Positions 45,433 to 55,367 are shown, counted from the first letter of the stretch. The stretch: DNA of 64,000 bases from Sediminivirga luteola (GCF_014639315.1 NZ_BMFY01000008.1:1-64000); one strand, 5' to 3'. Numbers and translations are program-made. Notes: a model not told the origin generated them from the letters alone.

Positions 45433-46830
45433 TCAGGACCGGCCGGCGGCCTGCGCGCCCTCCTCGCCCAGGTCCCAGAACAACCCCGCCATGAGCCCCA
45501 TCGCTTCCCGGCTCAGGGAAGCCAGCTGGTGCTCGTTCGGGGCGTGCTGGGCGCATCCCGGGTAGGAGTGCGGAACCCAGACGGTCGGTAGGCCGAGACC
45601 GGCGGCGAAGGCGCGGTTGGGCAGGCTCCCGCCGAGATTCGGCAGGATCGCCACTTCCGCGCCGGTGGTGCGCCGCAGAGAGCTCTCGGTCAGCTTCACC
45701 CAGGCGTCCTCCGGGTCCAGGCGCGTGGCGGACATCCGCGCCAGCTCCGTCACCTGCACGCTGCCGAATCCGGCACGGTCCAGGTGCGCGCGGACGTGCT
45801 CGGCGATCCGCTCCTCGTCCGTGCCCACCACGAACCGCAGCTGCACGGTCGCGGCGGCGGTGCCGGGAATGGCGCCCACCGGCTGGTGCGGGTCCCCGGC
45901 CAGGAGGTCCAGCACTTCGAGGGTGTTCCAGGCGAGAACCCGTTCTTCCGGCGTGAGACCGGGTTCGCCCCAGTTCTCACTGAGCTCGGGATCGCCCGGT
46001 TCTCCGCCGACGGTGAGCCGGGCCACCGCGCGCCGCACGGACGCGGGGATGTCCTCCGGCTTCAGCTCGCCCACCAGGAGCCGGCCACGGCCGTTGACGA
46101 GGGCGGCGATGGCGTTGGCGAGGATCGTCGCGGGATTGGCCAGCAGCCCGCCCCAGTTGCCGGAGTGGTAGGAGCCCTCACGCAGCGGCACCTCGAGCCG
46201 CAGCATGCTCATGCCGCGAGAGCCCAGGAACATGGTGGGGGTTGGTGCGGAGATGCGCGGACCGTCGGAGGCGATCAGCACATCGGCGGCGAGTTCGTCC
46301 GCGTGCCGCTGGCAGGCTTCTGAGAGTCCCGGCGAACCGGATTCCTCCCCGGTTTCGAAGATCGCCTTGACCGTGTAGCCCAGCCGCCCCCCGCGCGCCG
46401 CGATCACCTGTTCGAGCGCCGCCAGGTTGATGCTGTGCTGTCCCTTGTTGTCGGCGGTGCCGCGGCCGTACCAGCGGTCGCCCTCGACCACGAGCTCCCA
46501 GGGGTCCAGGCCCCCGCGCCACTGGCCCTCCTGAGCCGGCTGCACATCAGCGTGACCGTAGGTCAGCACAGTGAACGGCGCGTCCTTCTCCTCCCGCACG
46601 GCCAGCAGGAACGGGTGGGCGGGGGAGGCGGGGTTGGGCTCGATCCGGGTGGCAAAGCCCATCCGCCGCAGTCGGGGAACGAGATATTCGTCCAGGTAGC
46701 GGCGTATCTCGGCGCTGTCCGCGGGTGCGGCGCTGACGGTGCGGTAACGCACCCCCTCGGTCACATCGGCCAGCAGCCGGCCGGAGTCGGCGTAGGCGTG
46801 GGCGGCGTCGATGGCGGCCTGTCGGGTCAC
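45433..46830 (-). CDS. M20-family zinc dipeptidase/aminoacylase
   Basis: A 465-residue M20 metallopeptidase. Zinc-ligand motifs are visible: TYGHADVQP, the EGDRWYGRGTADNKGQ region (Asp bridging), IFETGEESGSPGL (catalytic Glu-Glu), LIASDGPRISAP, and the C-terminal HAPNEH. The dimerisation lid domain lies between. It would hydrolyse dipeptides or N-acyl amino acids in the cytosol. GTG start with GAGAGG upstream. It is downstream of a broken AbgT-type transporter gene on the same strand, so it once formed a peptide/aminobenzoyl-glutamate uptake-and-hydrolysis operon and may now lack its own promoter. Confidence 0.88.
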   Translation of the reverse strand: MTRQAAIDAAHAYADSGRLLADVTEGVRYRTVSAAPADSAEIRRYLDEYLVPRLRRMGFATRIEPNPASPAHPFLLAVREEKDAPFTVLTYGHADVQPAQEGQWRGGLDPWELVVEGDRWYGRGTADNKGQHSINLAALEQVIAARGGRLGYTVKAIFETGEESGSPGLSEACQRHADELAADVLIASDGPRISAPTPTMFLGSRGMSMLRLEVPLREGSYHSGNWGGLLANPATILANAIAALVNGRGRLLVGELKPEDIPASVRRAVARLTVGGEPGDPELSENWGEPGLTPEERVLAWNTLEVLDLLAGDPHQPVGAIPGTAAATVQLRFVVGTDEERIAEHVRAHLDRAGFGSVQVTELARMSATRLDPEDAWVKLTESSLRRTTGAEVAILPNLGGSLPNRAFAAGLGLPTVWVPHSYPGCAQHAPNEHQLASLSREAMGLMAGLFWDLGEEGAQAAGRS

Positions 46831-46883
46831 GGTGAACCTCTCTGTTCGGATGGTGTTTCTACGCGGCTGGTGATGCGTGGCGG

Positions 46884-47435
<552 letters not shown>

Positions 47436-48089
47436 GTGGCGTGCTCCAGCGCGTTCTCCACCACCCTCATGGCCCGTGTCGCCGTGCGCCTGCGCACCCG
47501 GTACCCGGCTGTCCGGCTGCGATCGGTCACCGTCAGCAACGAAGAGGCCACCCGGCTGGTGGCCGAGGAACGGGTGGACCTGGCGGCGACCTTCTCGACC
47601 AGGCCAGCCGAGGGCGTCAGGATCGAGCACGCGGTCTACCTGCCCACGTACGCGATCGTGGCAGCCGGCCACCACCTGGCCGGGCGCGGCCAACTGGGCA
47701 TCGCCGAGGCGCTCGACCATCCTTGCGCGCTGCTGCGGGGGCAGAGTTCGCAACGCGAGCTGCTGGTGCAGGCCGCACGCAATGCAGGGCGTGAGCTGGA
47801 ACCGGTCCTCGAATGCGATCAGCACGAGGCGCTCATCGAGTTCGCCAGGCTCGGTGGCGGCGTCGCCTTCGGCTCGACCTTGACGGTGCCGGACGCGGCA
47901 CGGCGCGGCCTGGCGCTGGCGGAGCTGACCGATCCCGAACTCCGCCAGCGCAGCGCGCAGCTTCAGACCTCACCGTGGCGGCAGCTGAGCCCGGCCCAGA
48001 TGGACTTCCTGGAGATCATGAGCGACGAGCTGGCGGCGGTGGCGAGCGGGCCGGCCAGTGGTCCTTCCAGTGAGCCGGCCGCGTCCTGA
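47436..48089 (+). pseudogene. LysR-family regulator, C-terminal remnant without DNA-binding domain
   Basis: The frame from VACSSAFSTTLMARVAVRL to the stop matches the LysR substrate-binding domain (strand-1 start, LVAEERVDLAATF, HALIEFARLGGGVAFGS-like segment). The N-terminal HTH (~90 residues) and any start codon are gone: upstream sequence in this frame is the antisense of the AbgT remnant. A deletion joined the two divergent genes, removing both 5' ends and the shared promoter. Confidence 0.85.
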
Positions 48090-48101
48090 CTCCGCGATGC
48101 C

Positions 48102-50489
48102 TTACCGCCCCAGCTGGTCCAGTGCGGCAGCGGCGATCGAGCCGGCGTCCAGGTTGTGCAGCGCGTAGGCCTCCGAGAGCGAGGCCGACTGCCCGAACTC
48201 CCGCACGCCCAGCATGCGCATCCGGTCGCCCCGCACGCCGGACAGGAACGAGAGCGCGTGCGGGTGCCCGTCCAGCACGGTGACCAGCGGAACCGGGTGG
48301 GCGGCCGGGAAGAGCTGCTCCAGGATCGCCGGGGACCCCTGCGCGCCGGGGTCGTCCCGGGCCATCAGCGCGGCGAACAGCTTCGAGGCGCTCGTGACGC
48401 ACACGATGCCGGCGCGCACGCCCTGTTCGGCCAGCGTCCGGGCGGCCGCGCAGACATTGGGCATGACGGCCCCCGTGCCCACCAGGAGCACCTCGTCCTC
48501 CGCGGCCCGGTGGGAGGAGAGCCGGTAGCCCCCGGCGATCACCTGCCGCCGCCGGCGCTCGCGCACGGCAGGGTCGCCGGGCAGATTCGCCAGCGACTGC
48601 TCCACCGGGCGGGTGGAGAGCCGGAAGTAGGCGGAGGTGCCGCCGGGGCGTCCCAGCTGTGACATGGCGTGCAGCAGGGTCCACTCCAGATCCTGGGCGA
48701 ACGCCGGCTCCCAGCTGTCGATGCCCGGGGTGGAGACCCCGATGGACGGCGTGTTCACCGACTGATGAGCGCCTCCCTCCGGCGCCAGGGTCACCCCGGA
48801 GGGCGTCCCCACCAGGATCGACTGCCCGCCCGCGTAGATCCCGAACATCCAGGGCTCGAGCGCCCGGCCCACGAAGGGATCATAGATGGTGCCGATGGGG
48901 ATGAGCGGCTCGCCCCAGCGCGACCAGGTCGCACCCAGCTCGCCGATCAGGCCGACCAGATTGACCTCCGCGATGCCCAGCTGCATGTGCTGCCCGCCGG
49001 GATCCTCCTGCCAGCGCAGCACCCGGTCGGCGTCGTCGGCGAACCAGTCGCGCCGGTCGCTGGCGGACCAGATCCCGGTCTTGTTGATCCAGCCGCCCAG
49101 GTTCGTGGAGGAGGCCACATCGGGGCTGACGGTGACGACCCGCCGGGCCACCTCCGGCTCGGCGCGCTTGAGATCCGAGAGCAGCCGACCGAGCGTGGCC
49201 TGGGTCGAGGTGACCTGCTTGTGCGGCCACTTCAGTTCCACCGGGACCGCCGGCGGCGTGGCGGATGGCAGCGGCGGGCGGCGCAGTCGTTCCGCGGTCC
49301 GCGCGCACAGCTCGGCCTCCTCGGAGCCCGCGGGGAACCGCTGCCACGGGTCCTCGAGGTCCGTGCCGGAGAGTGAGGCGAGCTCGTGCATCTGCTCCTC
49401 GGTCAGCTGTGCGGCGTGGTTGCTCGGATGCCCCTCCGTGGCGAGCCCCCGCCCCTTGATGGTGTACGCGAAGATCACGGTCGGCCGGCTGTCGTCGATC
49501 TGCGCGTAGGTGGCCAGCAGCTCCTGGATGTCGTGCCCGCCCAGGTCACGCACGGCCTCCGCCACCTCGACGTCGCCCAGACCCGCCACCAGCTCGGCCA
49601 GTGCCGGGCCGGGGGAGTCGCCGAGTAGCCGCGCGGGGACATCGCGAGGATGGGAGCGCAGCAGCCGCTGATACTCCTCGTTCGGCATCTCCTCCAGTCG
49701 GCGCCGGAGCGCGTCGCCGCCCGGCCTGGCGAAGAGCGCCTGCAGGCGACGGCCCCACTTGCAGGTGAGCACCTGCCAGTCGGCCGCCGCGAACATGCCC
49801 TGCAGCCGCGCGATCTGCACGTCCGGGATCACCCGGTCCAGGGACTGCCGGTTCAGGTCGACGATCCACACGGCCTCGCCGAGCTGCCGCACCTCCGGGT
49901 CGATGATCGCCTCCCACACGGCGCCCTCGTCCATCTCCGCGTCGCCCAGGAGACTGATGAACCGGCCCCCTGGCGGCAGGCCGAAGTGGTCGCGCAGGTA
50001 GCGCCGGGACAGCGCCGCCCACAGCGGAGCGGTCGCGCCGATGCCGACGGACCCGGTGGAGAAATCCACCGTATGCGGGTCCTTCGACCGGCTCGGATAG
50101 GCCTGCAGCCCGCCGCGGGCCCGCAGGGTGCCCAGCTGCCCCTCCTCCAGCTCCCCGAGCAGGTACGCGATGGCGTGCAGCACGGGAGAGGCGTGCGGCT
50201 TGACCGATACCCGGTCGTGCGGGCCGAGCTCGGCGAACCACAGCGCGGTCATGATGCCCACCATGGAGGCGGAGGAGGACTGGTGCCCGCCGACCTTCAC
50301 GCCGTCGGGGTTCGCCCGGCCGCGGTTGGCGGCGTCGATGATGGCGGTGGAGAGCCACAGGACGCGCTGGGCGATGGCGTCCAGGGTGGAGCCGCGCAAC
50401 GAGGACGCCGCCGTGAGCGGTCGTTCGTTGACGGTCGGCGCGGGGGTCTGCTGCGTGCTCGTCTCGAACTGACGTCCGTCGTCGCTCAT
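48102..50489 (-). CDS. Homodimeric 2-oxoacid dehydrogenase E1 (MdeB-like; probable 2-oxobutyrate dehydrogenase)
   Basis: A 795-residue thiamine-diphosphate enzyme of the AceE/MdeB class. TPP motif region: LLGDAEMDEGAVWEAI then VWIVDLNRQSLDRVI. N-terminal VGGHQSSSASMVGIMTALWF, central GRGLATEGHPSNHAAQLT and C-terminal transketolase-like part (LGIAEVNLVGLIGELG, EGGAHQSVNTPSIGV) fit full-length E1. It lies 18 nt after an ACC deaminase gene, which makes 2-oxobutyrate. Oxidative decarboxylation of that product to propionyl-CoA is therefore the likely job, as with MdeB beside methionine gamma-lyase in Pseudomonas. A pyruvate-specific E1 is possible but less fitting. Start ATG 50489, GAGGGG upstream. 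Confidence 0.8.
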   Translation of the reverse strand: MSDDGRQFETSTQQTPAPTVNERPLTAASSLRGSTLDAIAQRVLWLSTAIIDAANRGRANPDGVKVGGHQSSSASMVGIMTALWFAELGPHDRVSVKPHASPVLHAIAYLLGELEEGQLGTLRARGGLQAYPSRSKDPHTVDFSTGSVGIGATAPLWAALSRRYLRDHFGLPPGGRFISLLGDAEMDEGAVWEAIIDPEVRQLGEAVWIVDLNRQSLDRVIPDVQIARLQGMFAAADWQVLTCKWGRRLQALFARPGGDALRRRLEEMPNEEYQRLLRSHPRDVPARLLGDSPGPALAELVAGLGDVEVAEAVRDLGGHDIQELLATYAQIDDSRPTVIFAYTIKGRGLATEGHPSNHAAQLTEEQMHELASLSGTDLEDPWQRFPAGSEEAELCARTAERLRRPPLPSATPPAVPVELKWPHKQVTSTQATLGRLLSDLKRAEPEVARRVVTVSPDVASSTNLGGWINKTGIWSASDRRDWFADDADRVLRWQEDPGGQHMQLGIAEVNLVGLIGELGATWSRWGEPLIPIGTIYDPFVGRALEPWMFGIYAGGQSILVGTPSGVTLAPEGGAHQSVNTPSIGVSTPGIDSWEPAFAQDLEWTLLHAMSQLGRPGGTSAYFRLSTRPVEQSLANLPGDPAVRERRRRQVIAGGYRLSSHRAAEDEVLLVGTGAVMPNVCAAARTLAEQGVRAGIVCVTSASKLFAALMARDDPGAQGSPAILEQLFPAAHPVPLVTVLDGHPHALSFLSGVRGDRMRMLGVREFGQSASLSEAYALHNLDAGSIAAAALDQLGR

Positions 50490-50506
50490 CGTGTGCCGCC
50501 CCTCTT

Positions 50507-51511
50507 CTAGAAGATACCGGAGTAGGCGTTCAGGGCCGGCTGGCCGCCGAGGTGGGCGTAGAGCACGTTGGAGCCCTTGCCGATCTCGCCGTCGCGGACC
50601 AGGTCGATCAGGCCGGCCATCGACTTGCCCTCGTAGACGGGGTCGATGATCATGCCCTCCAGCTGCGCGGAGGTGCGGATCGCCTCGACGGTGGAGTCGA
50701 CCGGGATGCCGTACAGGTCCCCGGCCCAGCCCTCCAGCACGGTGATCTCGTCCTCGCGCAGCTCCCGGCCCAGGCCGATCAGCTCCGCGGTGTGCCGCGC
50801 GATCCGCGCCACCTGGTCCCGGGTCTTCTCGATGGTGGCCGAGGCGTCGATGCCGATCACCCGGCGGGGGCGGTCCTGGCCGGCGAAACCAGCGATCATG
50901 CCCGCGTGGGTCGAGCCGGTGACGGTGCACACCACGATGGTGTCGAAGAAGACCCCGAGCTCGCGTTCCTGCTGCTGAACCTCATAGGCCCAGTTGGCGA
51001 AGCCCAGGCCGCCGAGCCGGTGCTCGGAGGCGCCGGCCGGGATCGGGTAGGGCACCCCGCCGGACTCCTCCACCTCGGCGATGGCCTGCTGCCAGCTGGA
51101 TCGGATGCCGATGTCGAACCCGGCGGAGTCCAGCCGGACCTCGGCGCCCATGATCCGGGAGAGCAGGATGTTGCCGACCTTGTCGTTGACCGCGTCCGGC
51201 CAGTCCACCCACTTCTCCTGGACCAGGCGGGCTTTCAGGCCCAGCTTGGCGGCGACGGCCGCGACCTGCCGGGTGTGGTTCGACTGCACGCCGCCGATGC
51301 TCACCAGGGTGTCCGCGCCAGAGGCGAGGATGTCCGGGACGATGTACTCCAGCTTGCGGGTCTTGTTGCCGCCGAAGGCGAGCCCGGAATTGACGTCCTC
51401 CCGCTTGGCCCAGATCGTGGCCCCGCCCAGATGCGCGCTCAGGCGCTCCAGCCGGTGGACCGGGCTCGGGCCGAAGGTGAGCGGATAGCGATCGAAGTCG
51501 GACAGCGGCAT
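50507..51511 (-). CDS. acdS: 1-aminocyclopropane-1-carboxylate (ACC) deaminase
   Basis: A 334-residue PLP enzyme that breaks ACC, the plant ethylene precursor, into 2-oxobutyrate and ammonia. PLP lysine is Lys50 ([11 protein letters not shown]), followed by [12 protein letters not shown]. The diagnostic residues separating ACC deaminase from D-cysteine desulfhydrase are present: VYEGKSM (Tyr-Glu) and [10 protein letters not shown] (Leu). Length is normal. First gene of the operon with the E1 enzyme, divergent from a GntR regulator with a palindromic operator between. D-cysteine desulfhydrase is the main alternative. Confidence 0.88.
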   Translation of the reverse strand: MPLSDFDRYPLTFGPSPVHRLERLSAHLGGATIWAKREDVNSGLAFGGNKTRKLEYIVPDILASGADTLVSIGGVQSNHTRQVAAVAAKLGLKARLVQEKWVDWPDAVNDKVGNILLSRIMGAEVRLDSAGFDIGIRSSWQQAIAEVEESGGVPYPIPAGASEHRLGGLGFANWAYEVQQQERELGVFFDTIVVCTVTGSTHAGMIAGFAGQDRPRRVIGIDASATIEKTRDQVARIARHTAELIGLGRELREDEITVLEGWAGDLYGIPVDSTVEAIRTSAQLEGMIIDPVYEGKSMAGLIDLVRDGEIGKGSNVLYAHLGGQPALNAYSGIF

Positions 51512-51556
51512 GCGGGCCTCCCGGGCTCATGAGCGGCGGTCCGTCCGCCGCAGGGT

Positions 51557-51570
51557 TGCAATATATTGCA
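51557..51570. promoter_or_regulatory. Perfect 14-bp palindrome, likely GntR operator
   Basis: TGCAATATATTGCA is a perfect AT-rich palindrome in the 106-bp divergent gap between acdS and the GntR gene. A further TTGCGGT-type half-site follows (51571-51587). FCD-type GntR regulators bind such TGNAAT-like palindromes. Confidence 0.65.
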
Positions 51571-51617
51571 TACCGCAACTGCCGCAATGTCAATGGGTGA
51601 GGGTTAGGATTCATGGC

Positions 51618-52256
51618 ATGCCCGTTCCTGCGACCCGTTCCGTGCACCGTCGTTCCCTGCTGCGCGACGACGTCTACCGCAGCATCCGTGATGCCATCGT
51701 CCGCGGCGAGATCGAGCCCGGGGAGCGCCTGGTCGACGCGGACCTGCAGGCCTGGCTCGGTGTCTCCCGCACGCCGATCCGCGAGGCGCTGCTGCGCCTG
51801 GAGCGGACCGGGCTGGTGACGGCGATCCCAGGCCGGGCCACGATGGCCACCCCCTACGACCCGGCCGTCGTGGAGGAGAGCAGGGTGGTGGCGGCCGAGT
51901 TGCACGCACTGGCCACGCGATTGGCCGTCCCCCGGCTCGGCGAGGATGATCTGACCGCGCTGAGCCGGGCGAACGAGGGTCTGCGCGCGGGCATCGGCGC
52001 GGGCGACGCCGGACGCGCCGTGGCCGCCGACGACGATTTCCACGCGGTCTTCGTTGACCGCAGCGGCAATGCCGTGCTGGCGGCGCAGCTGGAACAGGCG
52101 ATGCCCTTGCTGCGGCGGGCGGAGTACCTGCACTTCGACTCGGCGGAGGCCAGCGCCTCCGCCGAACTGCACGAGCGGATCATCGCCGCCGCCGGGAACG
52201 GCGAGGCGGACCTGTGCGCCGATCTGGTGCGGCGCAACTGGATGGTGCTTGCCTGA
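51618..52256 (+). CDS. GntR-family (FCD) regulator of the acdS operon
   Basis: A 212-residue regulator. N-terminal winged HTH (LLRDDVYRSIRDAIVRGEIE, WLGVSRTPIREALLRLERTG, LVTAIPGRATMAT) and a C-terminal all-helical FCD ligand domain (AADDDFHAVFVDRSGN, with the metal/ligand-binding Asp and His; ELHERIIAAAGNGEAD). Divergent from acdS; binding the palindrome at 51557 would control both. The inducer may be ACC or 2-oxobutyrate, which is a guess. An out-of-frame ATG at 51613 is ignored. Confidence 0.88.
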   Translation: MPVPATRSVHRRSLLRDDVYRSIRDAIVRGEIEPGERLVDADLQAWLGVSRTPIREALLRLERTGLVTAIPGRATMATPYDPAVVEESRVVAAELHALATRLAVPRLGEDDLTALSRANEGLRAGIGAGDAGRAVAADDDFHAVFVDRSGNAVLAAQLEQAMPLLRRAEYLHFDSAEASASAELHERIIAAAGNGEADLCADLVRRNWMVLA

Positions 52257-52275
52257 GGACTCGGCGCCTAGGCGC

Positions 52276-52389
52276 TCAGCTGTCGTCCTGCGATTCGGGA
52301 TGCCGGCGCAGGCGCAGCACGCTGTAGGCCAGCCCGCCCCAGAAGATCACGATGGACAGGATCATCGTCACGATCGCCAGCGGGGTCAT
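52276..52389 (-). CDS. metS: MetS-like small subunit of an NSS-family methionine/alanine transporter
   Basis: Only 37 residues. One membrane helix (LAIVTMILSIVIFWGGLAYS) is followed by the basic end VLRLRRHPESQDDS, the standard MetS layout. In Corynebacterium glutamicum MetS is needed with MetP for methionine and alanine uptake. The ATG overlaps the metP stop (ATGA), which confirms translation coupling. Easily missed by gene callers with length cut-offs. Confidence 0.85.
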   Translation of the reverse strand: MTPLAIVTMILSIVIFWGGLAYSVLRLRRHPESQDDS

Positions 52390-54011
52390 CGGCGGTCTCC
52401 TTCCTCGTCGGCCGGGCGCGTGTGCCCGTTCTGAGCGGCCCGTTCGCTGGCCAGTTCCGCAGCCAGTTCGCGGGCGTCGTCCGGGGTGAAGTCATCGGCG
52501 CCGGGCCGCCGGTAGCGCTGGTAGCTCAGGGCGAAGGCCAGCACGGCGATGAGCGCGAGCATGCCCCAGCCGGCCACGCCCAGGAACCATGCCGGGTACT
52601 CGTCGTAGCCGTTGACGGCGTAATCCCATGCTCCGCGGGCCAGGATCACCAGCAGCACGGCCGGCGTGATCCAGGTGACGAACAGCCGCCAGAGCCGGCC
52701 GACGGTGAACGAGGACACGGCCGAGAGGTGGGCGCTCAGCTCGGGCGCCTTGCGGCCGACCAAGCACACCAGCACGAGCATCAGCACGGCGGAGGCCACC
52801 ACTCCGACATTGTTGATGAACGCGTCGACCACGTCGAGCGCGTTGAGGCCGTTGGTGGTGGCGTACAGCAGGATCGAGGGGATGCCGGCGGCCAGCCCGA
52901 CCAGGATCCCGGCGGGGGCCGGCTTCAGGCCGGTCTTGTCCTGGATGGCGCCGGTGACGACCTGCATCAGGGACAGCAGGGAGGTGAAGCCGGCGAACAC
53001 CAGCGAGAGGAAGAACAGGACGCCGATGACGTTGCCGCCGGGCATCTCGGCCAGCAGGGTCGGGAAGGTGACGAAGGCCAGGAGCACGCCGGACAGGCCC
53101 TCGAGCTCGCCGACGGTGCTGCCGGCGGTGAACGCCAGGAAGCCGAGCGTGGCGAAGACGCCGATGCCGGCCAGGATCTCGAAGGAGCAGTTGGCGAAGG
53201 CCACCACCAGACCGGAGCCGGCCAGATCGGACTTGCGCTTCAGATACGAGGAGTAGGTCAGCATGATGCCGAACGCCACCGAGAAGGAGAAGAAGATGTG
53301 CCCGTAGGCGGCGATCCAGACGCCGGGCTGGGCCAGCGCGGCCCAGTCGGGAGTGAAGAACGCGTTGAGGCCGTCGACCGCGCCGTCCAAGGTGAGGGAG
53401 TAGATCACGATGATGACGAAGAGCACGACGAGCGCCGGCAGGGTCACCCGGTTGGCTACCTCCAGGCCACGTCGCAGGCCAAGGGCCAGCACGACGGTGG
53501 CGACGACCCACACCACGAGCAGCGCCAGCAGCACACCGGGGGAGAAGGACAGGGTGAAGCCCGGGTCGCCGGCGCGCAGGAAGTCCGCGGTGAAGAAGCC
53601 TGCGGCGTCGTCGCCCCAGGCGAGGTTGCCGGAGAAGAAGACGTAGGCGCCGGCCCAGGCGACCACCACCGCGTAGTAGGTGATGATCACGTAGCAGACC
53701 AGTACCTGCCACCAGCCCAGGGGCTCGAGTTTCTTGTTCAGGCGCCGGAACGCCAGCGGGGGCGCTGCGCGGTAGCGGTGGCCGATGGCGTAGTCGAGGA
53801 ACAGCACGGGGATGCCGGCGGTCAGGAAGGCCGCCAGGTACGGGATGAGGAAGGCGCCGCCGCCGTTGTCGTAGGCGACTCCCGGGAAGCGCCAGATATT
53901 GCCCAGTCCGATCGCGGAGCTGATCGCCGCGACGATGAAGATCGTCCGTCCGCCCCAGCGTTCGCGCTGTGCCGCAGCCGGGGCTGCGCTGCCCGCCGTC
54001 CCTGACGTCAT
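52386..54011 (-). CDS. metP: NSS-family sodium:amino-acid symporter, MetP large subunit
   Basis: A 541-residue neurotransmitter:sodium-symporter-type carrier with 11-12 helices. The NSS signature is clear at the N-terminus (WGGRTIFIVAAISSAIGLGN, IWRFPGVAYDNGGGAFLIPY); later IFFSFSVAFGIMLTYSSYLK and GVFATLGFLAF. Charged C-terminal tail. With MetS it should import methionine and alanine with Na+. GGGAGG 4 nt before ATG 54011 fixes the start (frame open to 54110). Confidence 0.88.
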   Translation of the reverse strand: MTSGTAGSAAPAAAQRERWGGRTIFIVAAISSAIGLGNIWRFPGVAYDNGGGAFLIPYLAAFLTAGIPVLFLDYAIGHRYRAAPPLAFRRLNKKLEPLGWWQVLVCYVIITYYAVVVAWAGAYVFFSGNLAWGDDAAGFFTADFLRAGDPGFTLSFSPGVLLALLVVWVVATVVLALGLRRGLEVANRVTLPALVVLFVIIVIYSLTLDGAVDGLNAFFTPDWAALAQPGVWIAAYGHIFFSFSVAFGIMLTYSSYLKRKSDLAGSGLVVAFANCSFEILAGIGVFATLGFLAFTAGSTVGELEGLSGVLLAFVTFPTLLAEMPGGNVIGVLFFLSLVFAGFTSLLSLMQVVTGAIQDKTGLKPAPAGILVGLAAGIPSILLYATTNGLNALDVVDAFINNVGVVASAVLMLVLVCLVGRKAPELSAHLSAVSSFTVGRLWRLFVTWITPAVLLVILARGAWDYAVNGYDEYPAWFLGVAGWGMLALIAVLAFALSYQRYRRPGADDFTPDDARELAAELASERAAQNGHTRPADEEGDRR

Positions 54012-54257
54012 GGTGCCTCCCTGCGCCGGTCTTCGAGTCCGCATCTCGTCGCTGCCTGGTCGTCCGCGCACGGCGCGGCTGCGAGTTCGCGATGCGATTT
54101 TTTTATCCACATGAGGTTACACCGCCGTAGCATGCCGGTAACACCCCCGACATACGCCCAGGCCAGATGCCACCATAGCCCTACGCGCATGTGCTGGCCT
54201 AGGCTGGTGGCAATCGCCCGCGCGGATGCGGGCGGACACGACTTTCAGGAGGTCGAA

Positions 54258-54611
54258 GTGAGCGAGTCGCCTCGCGGGCCCGGTGCGGCGCCCCAGACCC
54301 CGGACATCCCGGTCGAGATCGTCGACAACCTGGGCCGTGGCCGGTACGAGCTGTGGCGGGTGGACTCCGACGGCGGCCGGACCTTCATCGGTTTCGTCGG
54401 CTATCGCCTTCAGGAGACCGGGGTGGTGGAGCTGCAGCACACCGTGATCTCCGAGCGCTTCTCCCGGCAGGGGTTCGCGCGGCTGCTGGTGACTAACCTG
54501 CTCGACCGCCTGCGCGAGCGCGGCGAGCGCATCGTGCCGACCTGCACCTACGTCCAGAGCTATCTGGAACGGTTCCCGCACTACCAGGATCTGGTCGCCC
54601 AGGGGGAGTGA
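54258..54611 (+). CDS. Small GNAT-fold N-acetyltransferase (NATD1-like)
   Basis: A 117-residue protein matching the compact YidJ/NATD1 GNAT subfamily: FIGFVGYRLQETGVVELQHT, the acetyl-CoA loop SERFSRQGFARLL, and VPTCTYVQSYLERFPHYQDL. The Gln/Arg-x-x-Gly-x-Gly/Ala acetyl-CoA motif reads RQGFAR. Substrate unknown. GTG at 54258 has AGGAGG 5 nt upstream. Confidence 0.85.
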   Translation: MSESPRGPGAAPQTPDIPVEIVDNLGRGRYELWRVDSDGGRTFIGFVGYRLQETGVVELQHTVISERFSRQGFARLLVTNLLDRLRERGERIVPTCTYVQSYLERFPHYQDLVAQGE

Positions 54612-54681
54612 GGCCGCCTGCACGAGCGAGGTCCCGTGCCGGCATGTGAGCAAGGACACCACCGGCCGGCTTGAGGAAAAG

Positions 54682-54696
54682 TTGCACACCGTGCAA
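54682..54696. promoter_or_regulatory. Perfect inverted repeat, likely TetR operator
   Basis: TTGCAC-acc-GTGCAA, followed at 54699-54713 by the partial copy TTGCAC-agt-GTGAAT. The second copy contains the predicted start codon, so repressor binding would cover the transcription start. Confidence 0.7.
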
Positions 54697-54707
54697 AATT
54701 GCACAGT

Positions 54708-55367
54708 GTGAATACTCTTACGACTCCTGCTGCCCAGGAGGGCGACTCGCTGCGTGAGCGCAAGCAGCGCGCCACCCGCATCGCCATCCATGTGGCCGCC
54801 GTGGACCGCGTCCTGGCCGACGGCCTGGAACAGGCCACGGTGGCGGCCATCGCCAAGGACGCGAACATCTCCCAGCGGACCTTCTTCAACTACTTCGCCT
54901 CGAAGGAGGACGCGATCGTCGGCGCCTACGACGACACCCTCCAGGCCGGCGAGATCCAGGCGTTCCTGACGGCCGGCGCCGATGGCGACCACCTCCTGGA
55001 GGACATCGCCACGCTGATCAACGGCGTCTACCTGCTCTCCTTCAACCAGAGCGAGGTCGCCATGCGCCGCCGCGAAGTGCTCCGGCGGTACCCCGCGCTG
55101 CTCGGCCGCCAGATGGATCGCATCCGCCAGATCGAGGAACTCGTGACCGAAGTCGTCGTGGAGCGGCTGGAACGCCGCGACCTGGGCTTCGAGGACCACG
55201 AGGACCTGCGGGACTACGCCGAGATGCTGGTGCAGATCGGCTCGGCGCCGTTCCGGCACGCCGCCCGCCATATGCTCCGCCATCCGGACCGTGACTTCGA
55301 CCCGGAAGCAGAATGTGCCCGCTCGACCGCGCTCATGCTGCGCGTGCACCGGGAGGTGATCGGATGA
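54708..55367 (+). CDS. TetR-family repressor of the DHA2 pump operon
   Basis: A 219-residue TetR regulator. HTH: RIAIHVAAVDRVLADGLEQA, TVAAIAKDANISQRTFFNYF, ASKEDAIVG. The ligand domain is helical. The GTG at 54708 was chosen (a TTG at 54699 is alternative); no Shine-Dalgarno exists because the operator occupies that space, so a leaderless mRNA is likely. ATGA-coupled to the pump gene. Autoregulation through the TTGCAC repeats is inferred. Confidence 0.88.
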   Translation: MNTLTTPAAQEGDSLRERKQRATRIAIHVAAVDRVLADGLEQATVAAIAKDANISQRTFFNYFASKEDAIVGAYDDTLQAGEIQAFLTAGADGDHLLEDIATLINGVYLLSFNQSEVAMRRREVLRRYPALLGRQMDRIRQIEELVTEVVVERLERRDLGFEDHEDLRDYAEMLVQIGSAPFRHAARHMLRHPDRDFDPEAECARSTALMLRVHREVIG

